Shown here: positions 1 to 5,611 of the stretch, piece after piece
Numbering within the stretch: the first letter of the stretch is position 1
Layout: the number at the start of each line of letters is the position of its first letter
DNA from: Deltaproteobacteria bacterium RIFOXYA12_FULL_61_11
GTDB taxonomy: Bacteria; Bdellovibrionota_F; JAHFAK01; YA12-FULL-61-11
DNA: 7,341 nt
Assembly: GCA_001799195.1 (NCBI GenBank)
Contig: MGSU01000222.1
Span: 1-7,341, forward strand
Direction of reading: 5' to 3'
Translations under genes and position numbers: made by a program
The notes under the pieces: model-generated
Told to the model about the DNA's origin: nothing
The model's input: the letters and a program-made list of their open reading frames with translations, nothing else
Database searches by the model: none

Positions 1-123
1 CTGCACCCGTCCATGCCGTTACCTCTTGTGCAACCAACCGAACATCATGTTTTCCTTTCCCTTCCTGGGGACGCGGGGGTGGAAACTCTGAGTAGTATGT
101 TCCCTCTTCTTCCGTTCGGGTCC
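1..123. other. non-coding flank downstream of the PRTase gene
   Basis: I see no supportable gene here. The open frame starting at position 13 on the plus strand is proline/glycine-rich, has no ribosome binding site and runs antisense into the phosphoribosyltransferase gene. Confidence 0.5.
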
Positions 124-143
124 TCCCCCTGCACCCAGGGGGA
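124..143 (-). terminator. hairpin just after the PRTase stop, no U-tract
   Basis: The arms TCCCCCTG (124-131) and CAGGGGGA (136-143) are perfect complements around the 4-nt loop CACC. On the minus strand the stem begins 5 nt after the TGA stop of the phosphoribosyltransferase gene. The flank beyond it is GGACCCGAACGG, with no run of T, so this is not a classical intrinsic terminator. It could act as a 3'-end stabiliser or a U-less terminator. The structure is seen in the sequence; the function is inferred. Confidence 0.4.
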
Positions 144-148
144 TTTCC

Positions 149-784
149 TCATTCCACGGGTCCAAAAAGCAGGTCTCCCGTGTCCCGCAGGGCAGCGAGG
201 ACCGGGTAGTTCGAGGTGAGGTAGAGAGCGTGCAGCCTCCCCTTACCGGGCAGGAGCTTGGGGAGCAGGGTGCCGAGGGCTCGGCGGGTCAGGAACACTA
301 CTGCCAGGTCGACGGGAGTCCGGTGCTGTTGGTACAGAGCATCGACACAGCTCGCCAAGGTATCCCCCCGAGCAGCGACGACATCGAAGAGCACCACGGG
401 GAGGTTGCCGGAGGGTGGGAGCTTGCAGGACACCAGCCTGGGGACGCCGTGCTCGTCCCGAGCGGTCGAGATCAAGCCGATCCGAGCCATCCCCTTACCC
501 GCCAGCACCTCGCGCGCTCCCACGTATAGGGGCAACGCTGCGCGGAGTACGAAGACCGGCAGGAAGGGGCCCATCTCCGCATAGAGCTTCTCACAGAGGT
601 CCGCGCCCAAACGCTCGAGCCAACGCCGGAATTCCTGGCCATTGCCGAGCAAGGCCCGGACCTCGGGCGGGATCGGAGGAAAGCGCGCCTCTCCCTCCGC
701 CAGACCCTCGAGGACCCGTTCGGGGAGGATCGCCGCCACGGTGCGAAAAAGCTGGTCATCGAGGCGATGGATGTGTCGTCGCAT
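149..784 (-). CDS. divergent uracil phosphoribosyltransferase-like protein
   Basis: A type I phosphoribosyltransferase of 211 aa, close to the usual 208-210 aa of bacterial UPRT, which makes UMP from uracil and PRPP in the cytoplasm. UPRT landmarks occur in order: VLRAALPLYVGA (79-90, compare ILRAGLGM), RIGLISTARDEHGVP (101-115, the GLYRDE-type segment), CKLPP (120-124) and the PRPP loop DVVAARGDT (134-142, compare DPMLATGGT). The C-terminus keeps RDTGDLLFG (200-208, compare GDAGDRIFG). The preceding uracil-recognition segment (GLNxxGYIxPG) is not recognisable, so the base specificity may differ. The ATG is set by AAGGA six bases upstream. The first 29 bp overlap the deaminase gene, so the two are probably translationally coupled. 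Family confidence is high; uracil as the substrate is uncertain. Confidence 0.82.
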   Translation of the reverse strand: MRRHIHRLDDQLFRTVAAILPERVLEGLAEGEARFPPIPPEVRALLGNGQEFRRWLERLGADLCEKLYAEMGPFLPVFVLRAALPLYVGAREVLAGKGMARIGLISTARDEHGVPRLVSCKLPPSGNLPVVLFDVVAARGDTLASCVDALYQQHRTPVDLAVVFLTRRALGTLLPKLLPGKGRLHALYLTSNYPVLAALRDTGDLLFGPVE

Positions 785-2108
785 GGATGGTCCTTAGACG
801 TTGGGCGAGCAGTTTCCTGGCCAGGGCTGCCAGGGGGCCGCGATCCCGGGGGCGCGCGAGCAACCTGCCGGCGCGTTCCGACAACTCTTGCTGATCCAAG
901 GTACCGACCACCCTGTCCCGCATCAGCCACTGCCCGTCGACCATGACCTCGCGCACCGCCCCGGCACCGCAGGCATACACGAGATGAGACTGCAGACGCT
1001 CCGCTGGGACGAGTCGAGGATCGGAGAGCTCGAGCAGAACCAGGTCCGCGGGCATACCGGCGACGATCCTGCCATCGCCACCTGACAGCGGAAGACCGCC
1101 GCGGGCAACGGCTCGGAACAAGCGAGCGCCGAGCTCCCGCGGGTAGCACGCTGCCCCGCGCCGGAATCTCGTGAACAGATCGGCCACCCGCATTTCCTCG
1201 AAAAGATCCAGGTTGTTGTTGCTCACGGCCGAATCGGTCCCGAGGAAGACGTTCACTCCGGCCGCGAAGGGTTTGTCTGCCTCGAGCAACCCACTGAAGA
1301 GTTTCAGGTTGGAGGTCGGGCAGAGCGCAAGAGCGGTTCTCGTCGAGGCCAGGACCTCGAGTTCCTCGGGGGTCGCCCAGGTACCGTGAGCCACCAGGGT
1401 CTGTTTCCCCAATACTCCGAGACGTTGGAGGTGCAGGACAGGCGTCGTACCGCTGGTTTCCCTCACATACTCGCGCTCGGCCTTGGTCTCGGAGACGTGC
1501 AGAGTGAGGGTGGCCTGGTGGTCGTCGCACAGACGGCCGCACCCTTCGACCAACTCGTCGGAGCACAGGTACAGGGAATGAGGAGCGAGCCCCGCAGTGA
1601 TTCTGGGACAACCGAGGGCCGCGATCCGGTCCAGGTGCTTGCGAGCGGCACGAAAAGCCGCTCTTCTTTTCAGCGCGAATCCGTAATCCGTAAGCCCGAG
1701 CGCAGCAACCACCCGAAGGCCGCTGCGAACCAGCACCTCGAGCGTCGGCTGGGGGAAGGTGTCCATGGCCACCACCCCGGTGGTCCCGGCTCGTATGGCC
1801 TCGAGGAGTCCGAGGCCGAAAGCGACCGTGAGCTCCTCGACCGGTGCGCCGGCCGGATAGGTGGCTACGAGCCAGGGGAAGAGGGAATGCACATCGTCCT
1901 GACCTTTATCGAGGTAAGTCCCGAGATGGGTATGGCCGTTGACCAAGCCCGGCAGGACGAGCCGACCGCGGCAGTCGACGACCTCGTCCCCGGCTTCTTC
2001 GGCCTGGTGATCGACGACGTGCAGGACGGTACCGGCACCGACGGCGATATCCTTCCGCAGCGCTCTCCCCTCGGGATCTAAGATCAGTGCGTTGCGGAGA
2101 ATAATCAT
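756..2108 (-). CDS. MtaD/TrzA-family amidohydrolase (base or nucleoside deaminase)
   Basis: A 450-aa metal-dependent hydrolase of the amidohydrolase superfamily, in the group containing methylthioadenosine/S-adenosylhomocysteine deaminase and the triazine chlorohydrolases. The metal and catalytic residues are all visible: GHTH (H59, H61), GLAPHS (H177), LHVSETKAE (H204, E207), VAHGTW (H241) and GTDSAVSNNNLDLFEEMR (D292). An N-terminal beta domain (1-50) and a C-terminal part returning to it (GMPADLVLLEL, 351-361) are typical, and the length is normal. The protein is likely cytoplasmic and binds one Zn or Fe. It precedes and overlaps a phosphoribosyltransferase gene, which favours a role in deaminating a purine or pyrimidine that is then converted to a nucleotide. 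The substrate cannot be read from sequence; MTA/SAH, cytosine, guanine or a modified base are all possible. The ATG at 2108 has a modest GGGAAG upstream. Confidence 0.9.
   Translation of the reverse strand: MIILRNALILDPEGRALRKDIAVGAGTVLHVVDHQAEEAGDEVVDCRGRLVLPGLVNGHTHLGTYLDKGQDDVHSLFPWLVATYPAGAPVEELTVAFGLGLLEAIRAGTTGVVAMDTFPQPTLEVLVRSGLRVVAALGLTDYGFALKRRAAFRAARKHLDRIAALGCPRITAGLAPHSLYLCSDELVEGCGRLCDDHQATLTLHVSETKAEREYVRETSGTTPVLHLQRLGVLGKQTLVAHGTWATPEELEVLASTRTALALCPTSNLKLFSGLLEADKPFAAGVNVFLGTDSAVSNNNLDLFEEMRVADLFTRFRRGAACYPRELGARLFRAVARGGLPLSGGDGRIVAGMPADLVLLELSDPRLVPAERLQSHLVYACGAGAVREVMVDGQWLMRDRVVGTLDQQELSERAGRLLARPRDRGPLAALARKLLAQRLRTIHATTHPSPR
791..795 (-). promoter_or_regulatory. Shine-Dalgarno of the PRTase gene inside the deaminase ORF
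   Basis: On the minus strand AAGGA lies six bases before the ATG at 784. It sits within the last codons of the upstream amidohydrolase gene. This supports the 784 start and reinitiation by ribosomes finishing the deaminase. Confidence 0.65.
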
Positions 2109-2122
2109 GGGCTTCCCGGAAC

Positions 2123-2142
2123 ATACTCGAGCGCCGAGTATA
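2123..2142 (-). promoter_or_regulatory. extended -10 overlapped by a palindrome, upstream of the deaminase
   Basis: On the minus strand TGGTATACT matches an extended -10 (TGnTATAAT), with TATACT at 2137-2142. No good -35 is seen 17 bases upstream. The same bases belong to a perfect inverted repeat, ATACTCG (2123-2129) and CGAGTAT (2135-2141), with a 5-nt centre. The palindrome would cover the -10 and start site, as a repressor operator does. An internal promoter in the 63-bp gap would separate deaminase expression from that of the upstream winged-helix gene. Confidence 0.4.
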
Positions 2143-2171
2143 CCAGAGGTCGAGAGGAGCGGGAAGGAGGA

Positions 2172-2522
2172 TCAGACCACGCTGAGGTCGAGTTCTTCAA
2201 AACCCTGGTTCCCGATTTCGAGAGGTTGGCTCAGGACTTGATAGGTGCCGCGGGCATCATGTGCGATGAAATCCTTGCCGATAAGACCTTCCCGGGACTC
2301 CTCGAGTTCTTGGGGCGAGATATTCAGCAAATCGCAAATAGCGGCATCGTTCTGGCGGGCTATGCCAAAGGTGTCTGCAACGAGGTGCAGGTAAAAATAG
2401 AGAAGGAGTTCATCGGGTTGTAATACCGACAAGGCCTCGTCATTGAAGAAATCCGGTGGCACGAGCCAGTAGTATCGCTTCATGGCGCGAATGCGATCGG
2501 GACGGAGGAATTTCCGGCGCAT
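2172..2522 (-). CDS. small winged-helix-like DNA-binding protein, family unknown
   Basis: A 116-aa basic-to-acidic protein. Residues 14-50 (MKRYYWLVPPDFFND, then LQPDELLLYFYLHLVAD) look like the first helices of a winged-helix domain, as in replication-initiator or DnaD-type N-termini. Residues 60-82 (AAICDLLNISPQELEESREGLI) resemble a helix-turn-helix, and 84-100 (DFIAHDARGTYQVLSQP) a beta wing. The tail (101-116) is acidic. No enzymatic domain is present. GGGGGAG six bases before the ATG at 2522 favours this start over Met14 (2483), which has no ribosome binding site. The gene lies 63 bp upstream of the deaminase on the same strand, so it may regulate the deaminase/PRTase pair or itself. 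I do not recognise the family, and DNA binding is inferred from pattern only. Confidence 0.7.
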   Translation of the reverse strand: MRRKFLRPDRIRAMKRYYWLVPPDFFNDEALSVLQPDELLLYFYLHLVADTFGIARQNDAAICDLLNISPQELEESREGLIGKDFIAHDARGTYQVLSQPLEIGNQGFEELDLSVV

Positions 2523-2555
2523 GATCGTCTCCCCCAGAGAGTACCAACTCCCTGA

Positions 2556-2584
2556 ACTATACCTCCGGCCTGTCCGGTAATCAA
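2556..2584 (-). promoter_or_regulatory. sigma70-type promoter of the winged-helix gene
   Basis: On the minus strand the -35 TTGATT (2579-2584) and the -10 TATAGT (2556-2561) are separated by exactly 17 bp. The -10 differs from consensus at one base and the -35 at two. Transcription would start near 2549, giving a leader of about 27 nt that holds the Shine-Dalgarno. Confidence 0.65.
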
Positions 2585-2599
2585 GACAAAATAAATTTT

Positions 2600-2611
2600 T
2601 TTGTTAACAAA
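2600..2611. promoter_or_regulatory. 12-bp palindrome in the divergent AT-rich spacer
   Basis: TTTGTTAACAAA is a perfect palindrome 16 bp upstream of the -35 of the winged-helix gene, in an AT-rich patch (2585-2621). A second palindrome, CGCTAGCG, follows at 2623-2630. The spacer (2523-2725) separates two divergent genes, so these are reasonable regulator sites for either. No clear promoter for the plus-strand GIY-YIG gene was found in the spacer. Confidence 0.35.
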
Positions 2612-2725
2612 TGTAAAAATAACGCTAGCGCTTTGTCGTGCAGCACTGCATTGCCGCTACAGCGGAGGTCGCCACCCTCCGCGGAAATTACATGGAGATT
2701 CCCAGACCATCGGGGACTTGCTAGG

Positions 2726-3046
2726 ATGCAGGGGTTCATTCCGGGAGTATCGACCTTGGGCTGGCTGGTCTATCTTCTCCGCTGTGCCGATGACACCTTG
2801 TATTGCGGAGCAACCAACAATCTTCCCAAGAGGTTAGAGGAACATCAGCGGGGCCGCGGCGCGCGATACACCCGGGGACGCGGTCCCGTCGCCCTGGTCG
2901 GCAGCCTGCACTGTCCTCGGGGCCGCTCCGAAGCCCTGAGTTTGGAAGCAGCTATCAAACGACTGCGGCGTCCCGCAAAACTTCAGCGTTTCGGCCGAGT
3001 CCCCGAGACCGGAGCACCGTGCGGGGAGGGAAAAGAATCGGAGTAG
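2726..3046 (+). CDS. standalone GIY-YIG nuclease-domain protein (YhbQ/UPF0213 type)
   Basis: A 106-aa protein that is almost entirely a GIY-YIG domain of the small YhbQ/UPF0213 type. The GIY segment is WLVYLLRC (13-20) and the YIG segment TLYCGATNNLPKRLEEH (24-40). RGARYTRGRGPVALV (44-58) and SEALSLEAAIKRL (68-80) follow. The two tyrosines (Y16, Y26), the arginine R36 and the glutamates around 69-74 expected in the active site are present. The family is linked to DNA cleavage or repair, but its cellular role is poorly defined. I chose ATG 2726, ten residues before the conserved Trp-Val-Tyr strand, with GGGGA nine bases upstream. An upstream extension to 2633 is open but shows no family similarity. 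The gene is convergent with the lipoprotein gene, 3 bp between stops. The arginine-rich tail (81-106) is not conserved. Confidence 0.85.
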   Translation: MQGFIPGVSTLGWLVYLLRCADDTLYCGATNNLPKRLEEHQRGRGARYTRGRGPVALVGSLHCPRGRSEALSLEAAIKRLRRPAKLQRFGRVPETGAPCGEGKESE

Positions 3047-3049
3047 ACG

Positions 3050-3769
3050 TCAGAAGGCCGGGGTGCAACCTTCCCAGGATTTCACGGAACGACCTTCCCC
3101 ATTGAAGCATTGACCACCGTTCGCATCGGTCCAGCGCGCGTTGGGACCGCACTCACGCAGACATCGCCGGCACTCGGGCTGGTTCGGCTCACGGAAAGGT
3201 GCGCAGTCCGCGGTGTAATCTCGCTCTTCGGCAGCCTTGCAGCCGTGCTGGGCCACCGGTTGACCGATCGGAATGAACCACTTGGTCTCGCACTCGCAGG
3301 TCCCCTCAGCCCAACGCGTGTGTCTCCCCTCCTCGTTCACCGCTGCTCCGTGGAGGCAGGTCAAACAGGAAAGGAGTTCCGCTCCCGTGGTATTACCCTG
3401 GCACCACTGACAAGAGACCTTGTTGGTCAGCGCCGCGCAGGGATCTCCTCCAGCGGCGGGATCGTCGTAATAGCCAGGATCGTCGGGTGGATTTTCGATA
3501 ATGGGGGCTGGGGGCTCGGGATCGGTCGCGACGGGAATCGTGAGCTCGGGTACGTCCTGGCTGGCGTCGGCGGGAAGTTCGGTCGAGGAAGTTCCGTCCG
3601 GGGTTCCCTGCGGTTCCACCACTGCGGGATTGATAGGCAACATAGGTAGGGACGGTTGCGGTGCAAGGCCGAGGGGTTGAGCGCTCGACGGAGGAGCACC
3701 CAGGTCTCCCTGATCCGCGCAAGCGATGCACAAACCCACGACGATCAAGAGCCAGCGCATGGTCATCAT
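3050..3769 (-). CDS. cysteine-rich lipoprotein with a proline-rich linker
   Basis: A 239-aa putative envelope lipoprotein of no family I recognise. Residues 1-16 form a signal peptide ending CIA, with Cys17 as the likely lipidated residue; Cys at -3 is atypical for a lipobox. Asp19 lies at +3. Residues 24-108 are rich in Pro, Asp and Glu and look like a disordered stalk. Residues 109-239 hold 14 cysteines (111, 120, 123, 135, 138, 158, 160, 177, 189, 200, 203, 207, 221, 235), enough for seven disulfides. Two parts share the pattern CxxCL, Asn, RW, Cys (135-158 and 200-221), which suggests an internal duplication. The start could be Met1, Met2 or Met4; no ribosome binding site decides. It may be a surface binding or adhesion protein, but that is inference. 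Confidence 0.78.
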   Translation of the reverse strand: MMTMRWLLIVVGLCIACADQGDLGAPPSSAQPLGLAPQPSLPMLPINPAVVEPQGTPDGTSSTELPADASQDVPELTIPVATDPEPPAPIIENPPDDPGYYDDPAAGGDPCAALTNKVSCQWCQGNTTGAELLSCLTCLHGAAVNEEGRHTRWAEGTCECETKWFIPIGQPVAQHGCKAAEERDYTADCAPFREPNQPECRRCLRECGPNARWTDANGGQCFNGEGRSVKSWEGCTPAF

Positions 3770-3771
3770 CC

Positions 3772-3853
3772 ACTCGAACAGGTTCCGAGTTCTCTCTTAC
3801 AGTCGATACTGTACCTTAAAACTCCGGGAGATTCCAGCTCTTGTCCCCCCCCC
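3772..3853 (-). promoter_or_regulatory. upstream region of the lipoprotein gene: two inverted repeats and a 9-base G tract
   Basis: This is the 105-bp gap between hydrolase stop and lipoprotein start. On the plus strand it holds ACTCGAAC-AG-GTTCCGAGT (3772-3790, one bulged base), just before the start codon. It also holds TACAGT-CGAT-ACTGTA (3798-3813, perfect 6-bp arms) and nine C in a row (3845-3853, G9 on the coding strand). The minus-strand TACAGT at 3808-3813 could serve as a weak -10, but no good -35 accompanies it. The function of these elements is unproven. Confidence 0.3.
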
Positions 3854-3874
3854 TTTCCCGAGGCTCCACGAGGT

Positions 3875-4813
3875 TCAGGAGCTTTCCGCTTGCCGAACCT
3901 GCTCGCCGCTCCGACGCTGCCACGAGGGAAGAATACGCTCCTCGAGGAACTTTTCGATGCGCAAGTTGATCAATTCCGGGTACTCGACATAGGCAGCATG
4001 GCTACCTCGGCGAAGCACCAGCAGCTCAGAGCCGGGAATACGCTCGTGCATCAACAGGGACTGAGCCAGCGGAGTGAAGACATCGTCTTCGCCGGCTATG
4101 ATCAAGGTCGGGACCCGGAGGTTGCCGAGCTCATCAGCAAGACTGTGCGTCCGCATATGCTTGGCCATGGTTATGAAAGTGCGGAGATCCATCTCGGCGA
4201 GCATGGTCATGTAATGATCAATCGCTTTCCGCTCCGAGAGTTGCCAATTGACGAAACCGAGGACCTTGGCCACCGGGAACCCAAAACCGTATTGGACCGC
4301 GCTGCGTAAGAGTTTCCTGGCCACGTGCTCAGGGGTTGGCGAGGTCAGTTCGAAGAGCTGCAGCAGCCGGTCGAACTGGCGTTCGAAAAAGGCTGAATTG
4401 AGAAAGGTCTTGAAAGGATTTTCATAGGTGCCGAAACCGGTGATGAGGCCGAGAGTCCGTTCGGGAAAACGGTGGGCGAACTCGAGACAGACCTGCACTC
4501 CCCAGCTATGCCCGATGAGCAGGGTGGTGTCGATCTTCTCGGCTTCGAGGATGGCCTCAAGATCGCCCATGATGTTATCTATGCCCATGGCCTCTGGATC
4601 CGCCGGAAGTCCCGAGCGATGATGACCTCGGTAATCCCAGAGGATGATGCCGAGCATGGACGAGAAATGAGCCACCAGATGGTTCCAGAAGGTGTCCATC
4701 GAACACCCGATCCCATTACAACAGACGAGCCACGGGCCGGTCCCGGTCCCGAGGATCCGGTAGCCGAGCATGGTCCCGTCATGGCTTACCAGGGTTCTAT
4801 CGCCTGCCTGCAT
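3875..4813 (-). CDS. alpha/beta-fold hydrolase
   Basis: A 312-aa serine hydrolase of the alpha/beta superfamily. Numbered from this start, the nucleophile elbow GHSWG puts Ser103. The acid is in AGEDDVFTP (probably Asp244) and the histidine in RRGSHAAYVEYP (His272). The oxyanion strand is WLVCCNGIG (28-36), followed by WDYRGHHRSG (59-68). A helical cap occupies about 130-220. The length is normal for the superfamily, but substrate is not predictable; esterase, lactonase, epoxide or C-C bond hydrolase activities are possible. There is no signal peptide, so it should be cytoplasmic. A GTG at 4867 would add 18 residues, but it has no ribosome binding site and the extra residues are arginine/glycine-rich. 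The ATG at 4813 has GAGGG nearby. Transcription may continue into the lipoprotein gene 105 bp downstream. Confidence 0.88.
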   Translation of the reverse strand: MQAGDRTLVSHDGTMLGYRILGTGTGPWLVCCNGIGCSMDTFWNHLVAHFSSMLGIILWDYRGHHRSGLPADPEAMGIDNIMGDLEAILEAEKIDTTLLIGHSWGVQVCLEFAHRFPERTLGLITGFGTYENPFKTFLNSAFFERQFDRLLQLFELTSPTPEHVARKLLRSAVQYGFGFPVAKVLGFVNWQLSERKAIDHYMTMLAEMDLRTFITMAKHMRTHSLADELGNLRVPTLIIAGEDDVFTPLAQSLLMHERIPGSELLVLRRGSHAAYVEYPELINLRIEKFLEERILPSWQRRSGEQVRQAESS

Positions 4814-4914
4814 ACGCCCTCGCCTAGGTGTCGTTCCTCCTGCTGCCCTCGACGATACTCTCGGCACTCAATGAAGACAATCCAAACACGAAGGGCCTGC
4901 TTTCCGAAAAGGCA

Positions 4915-4939
4915 TTATGCACAGCCTTGCTGTGGATAA
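4915..4939. promoter_or_regulatory. head-to-head pair of DnaA boxes
   Basis: TTATGCACA (4915-4923, plus) and TTATCCACA (minus strand, 4931-4939) both match the DnaA consensus TTATNCACA. They face each other across 7 bp. Counting one more base on each side, the arms match at 9 of 10 positions, so the whole 25 bp is a near-perfect palindrome. It lies about 100 bp upstream of the hydrolase start. Confidence 0.6.
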
Positions 4940-5186
4940 CTTTCCAACTCACTGATGCAGGATGAAAGCTTCTCGGGACCTAGCATACCCCTAGCCCGGC
5001 ACCCCTGGATTGGGGCAGCGGCATCGCGGAGCCACTCGCCCCCTTGTCCTATGGACGTCGCAGTGCAACTTTTCGGGCATCGTACCGTCTATCAATGAGC
5101 TGCGAGGTGACGATGAAATCCTGACCAATTCGTGAACCGTTCGAGATCGCAAGGATTTTACCTTTTCGAAGCAAGGAAAGTCGAGG

Positions 5187-5209
5187 TTATCCACAATTCC
5201 TGTGGATTT
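5187..5209. promoter_or_regulatory. second head-to-head DnaA-box pair
   Basis: TTATCCACA (5187-5195, plus) is a perfect consensus box. AAATCCACA on the minus strand (5201-5209) is a weaker box with the ATCCACA core. They face each other across ATTCC, giving perfect 7-bp inverted arms (5189-5195 and 5201-5207). A moderately AT-rich segment lies just to the left (5153-5186). Confidence 0.55.
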
Positions 5210-5580
5210 TCTGTTCGCGCTGCGACCTCGATTCCACGGGCCGCACCGGGATAATCATTGGGATCTGAGTGGTATTCTCGAGCATGAACACCAAGGCACA
5301 TCTAGGGGACACCGCACCCGAGAAAAGAAGAAAGAAGCGGGGGATCCATTCCCCCTTGGACCCCGAAAAAGTGGAGCAAACAGCTCACGACCGTAACCTA
5401 GTCTCCTGCCTTAAACCACCCAATAACACATTGAAAACAGCGTGCTTCACCTAGAAAGTCAAGTCGAGCCCCAAGTTCCCGCCGAGGAAGCAACTTTTCT
5501 CCCCCGATTTCCAAGCTCCGGACGAGGGTGCTGGGTTTGCAACCCGAACGGATACCAAGAACAACCTCCCAACGAATCTG

Positions 5581-5607
5581 ATTCGATTCCGAAAACCGGA
5601 ATCGAAT
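5581..5607 (-). terminator. perfect 11-bp hairpin after the Fic stop, no U-tract
   Basis: The arms ATTCGATTCCG (5581-5591) and CGGAATCGAAT (5597-5607) are exactly complementary around the loop AAAAC. On the minus strand the stem starts 4 nt after the TAG of the Fic gene. The following bases (CAGATTCGTTGGG) contain no run of T. It is a likely transcript 3'-end structure, but classical intrinsic termination is doubtful. Confidence 0.5.
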
Positions 5608-5611
5608 TGAC

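Larger units (their letters stand above)
4814..5611. other. long intergenic region without a convincing gene
   Basis: About 800 bp. The short open frames here (5202-5396, 5284-5454 and 4991-5194 on the minus strand) lack ribosome binding sites and recognisable domains. Contents I can support are two DnaA-box pairs (4915-4939 and 5187-5209), a 6-bp GGGGGA/TCCCCC hairpin (5339-5355) that on the minus strand is followed by a pyrimidine-rich, T-rich stretch, and the strong hairpin at 5581-5607. No tRNA or rRNA is seen. Confidence 0.6.

Noticed and set aside
472-1611. 379-codon open frame on the minus strand
   Set aside because: It is an out-of-frame shadow of the amidohydrolase and PRTase genes, dominated by Arg, Ser, Pro and Gly.
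1386-2081. 231-codon plus-strand open frame
   Set aside because: It is antisense to the amidohydrolase, which has intact catalytic motifs; it has no domain and no ribosome binding site.
3777-3786. GAACAGGTTC as an SOS (LexA) operator
   Set aside because: The half-sites are only 2 bp apart, unlike the GAAC-N4-GTTC or CTG-N10-CAG spacing, and the neighbouring gene is not an SOS gene.
4991-5194. 67-codon minus-strand open frame between the DnaA-box pairs
   Set aside because: It shows no family similarity or ribosome binding site, and its start overlaps a DnaA box.
5284-5454. Possible 56-aa basic small protein in the intergenic region
   Set aside because: It has an ATG but no ribosome binding site, no recognisable pattern, and a charged low-complexity start; it is not enough to call a gene.
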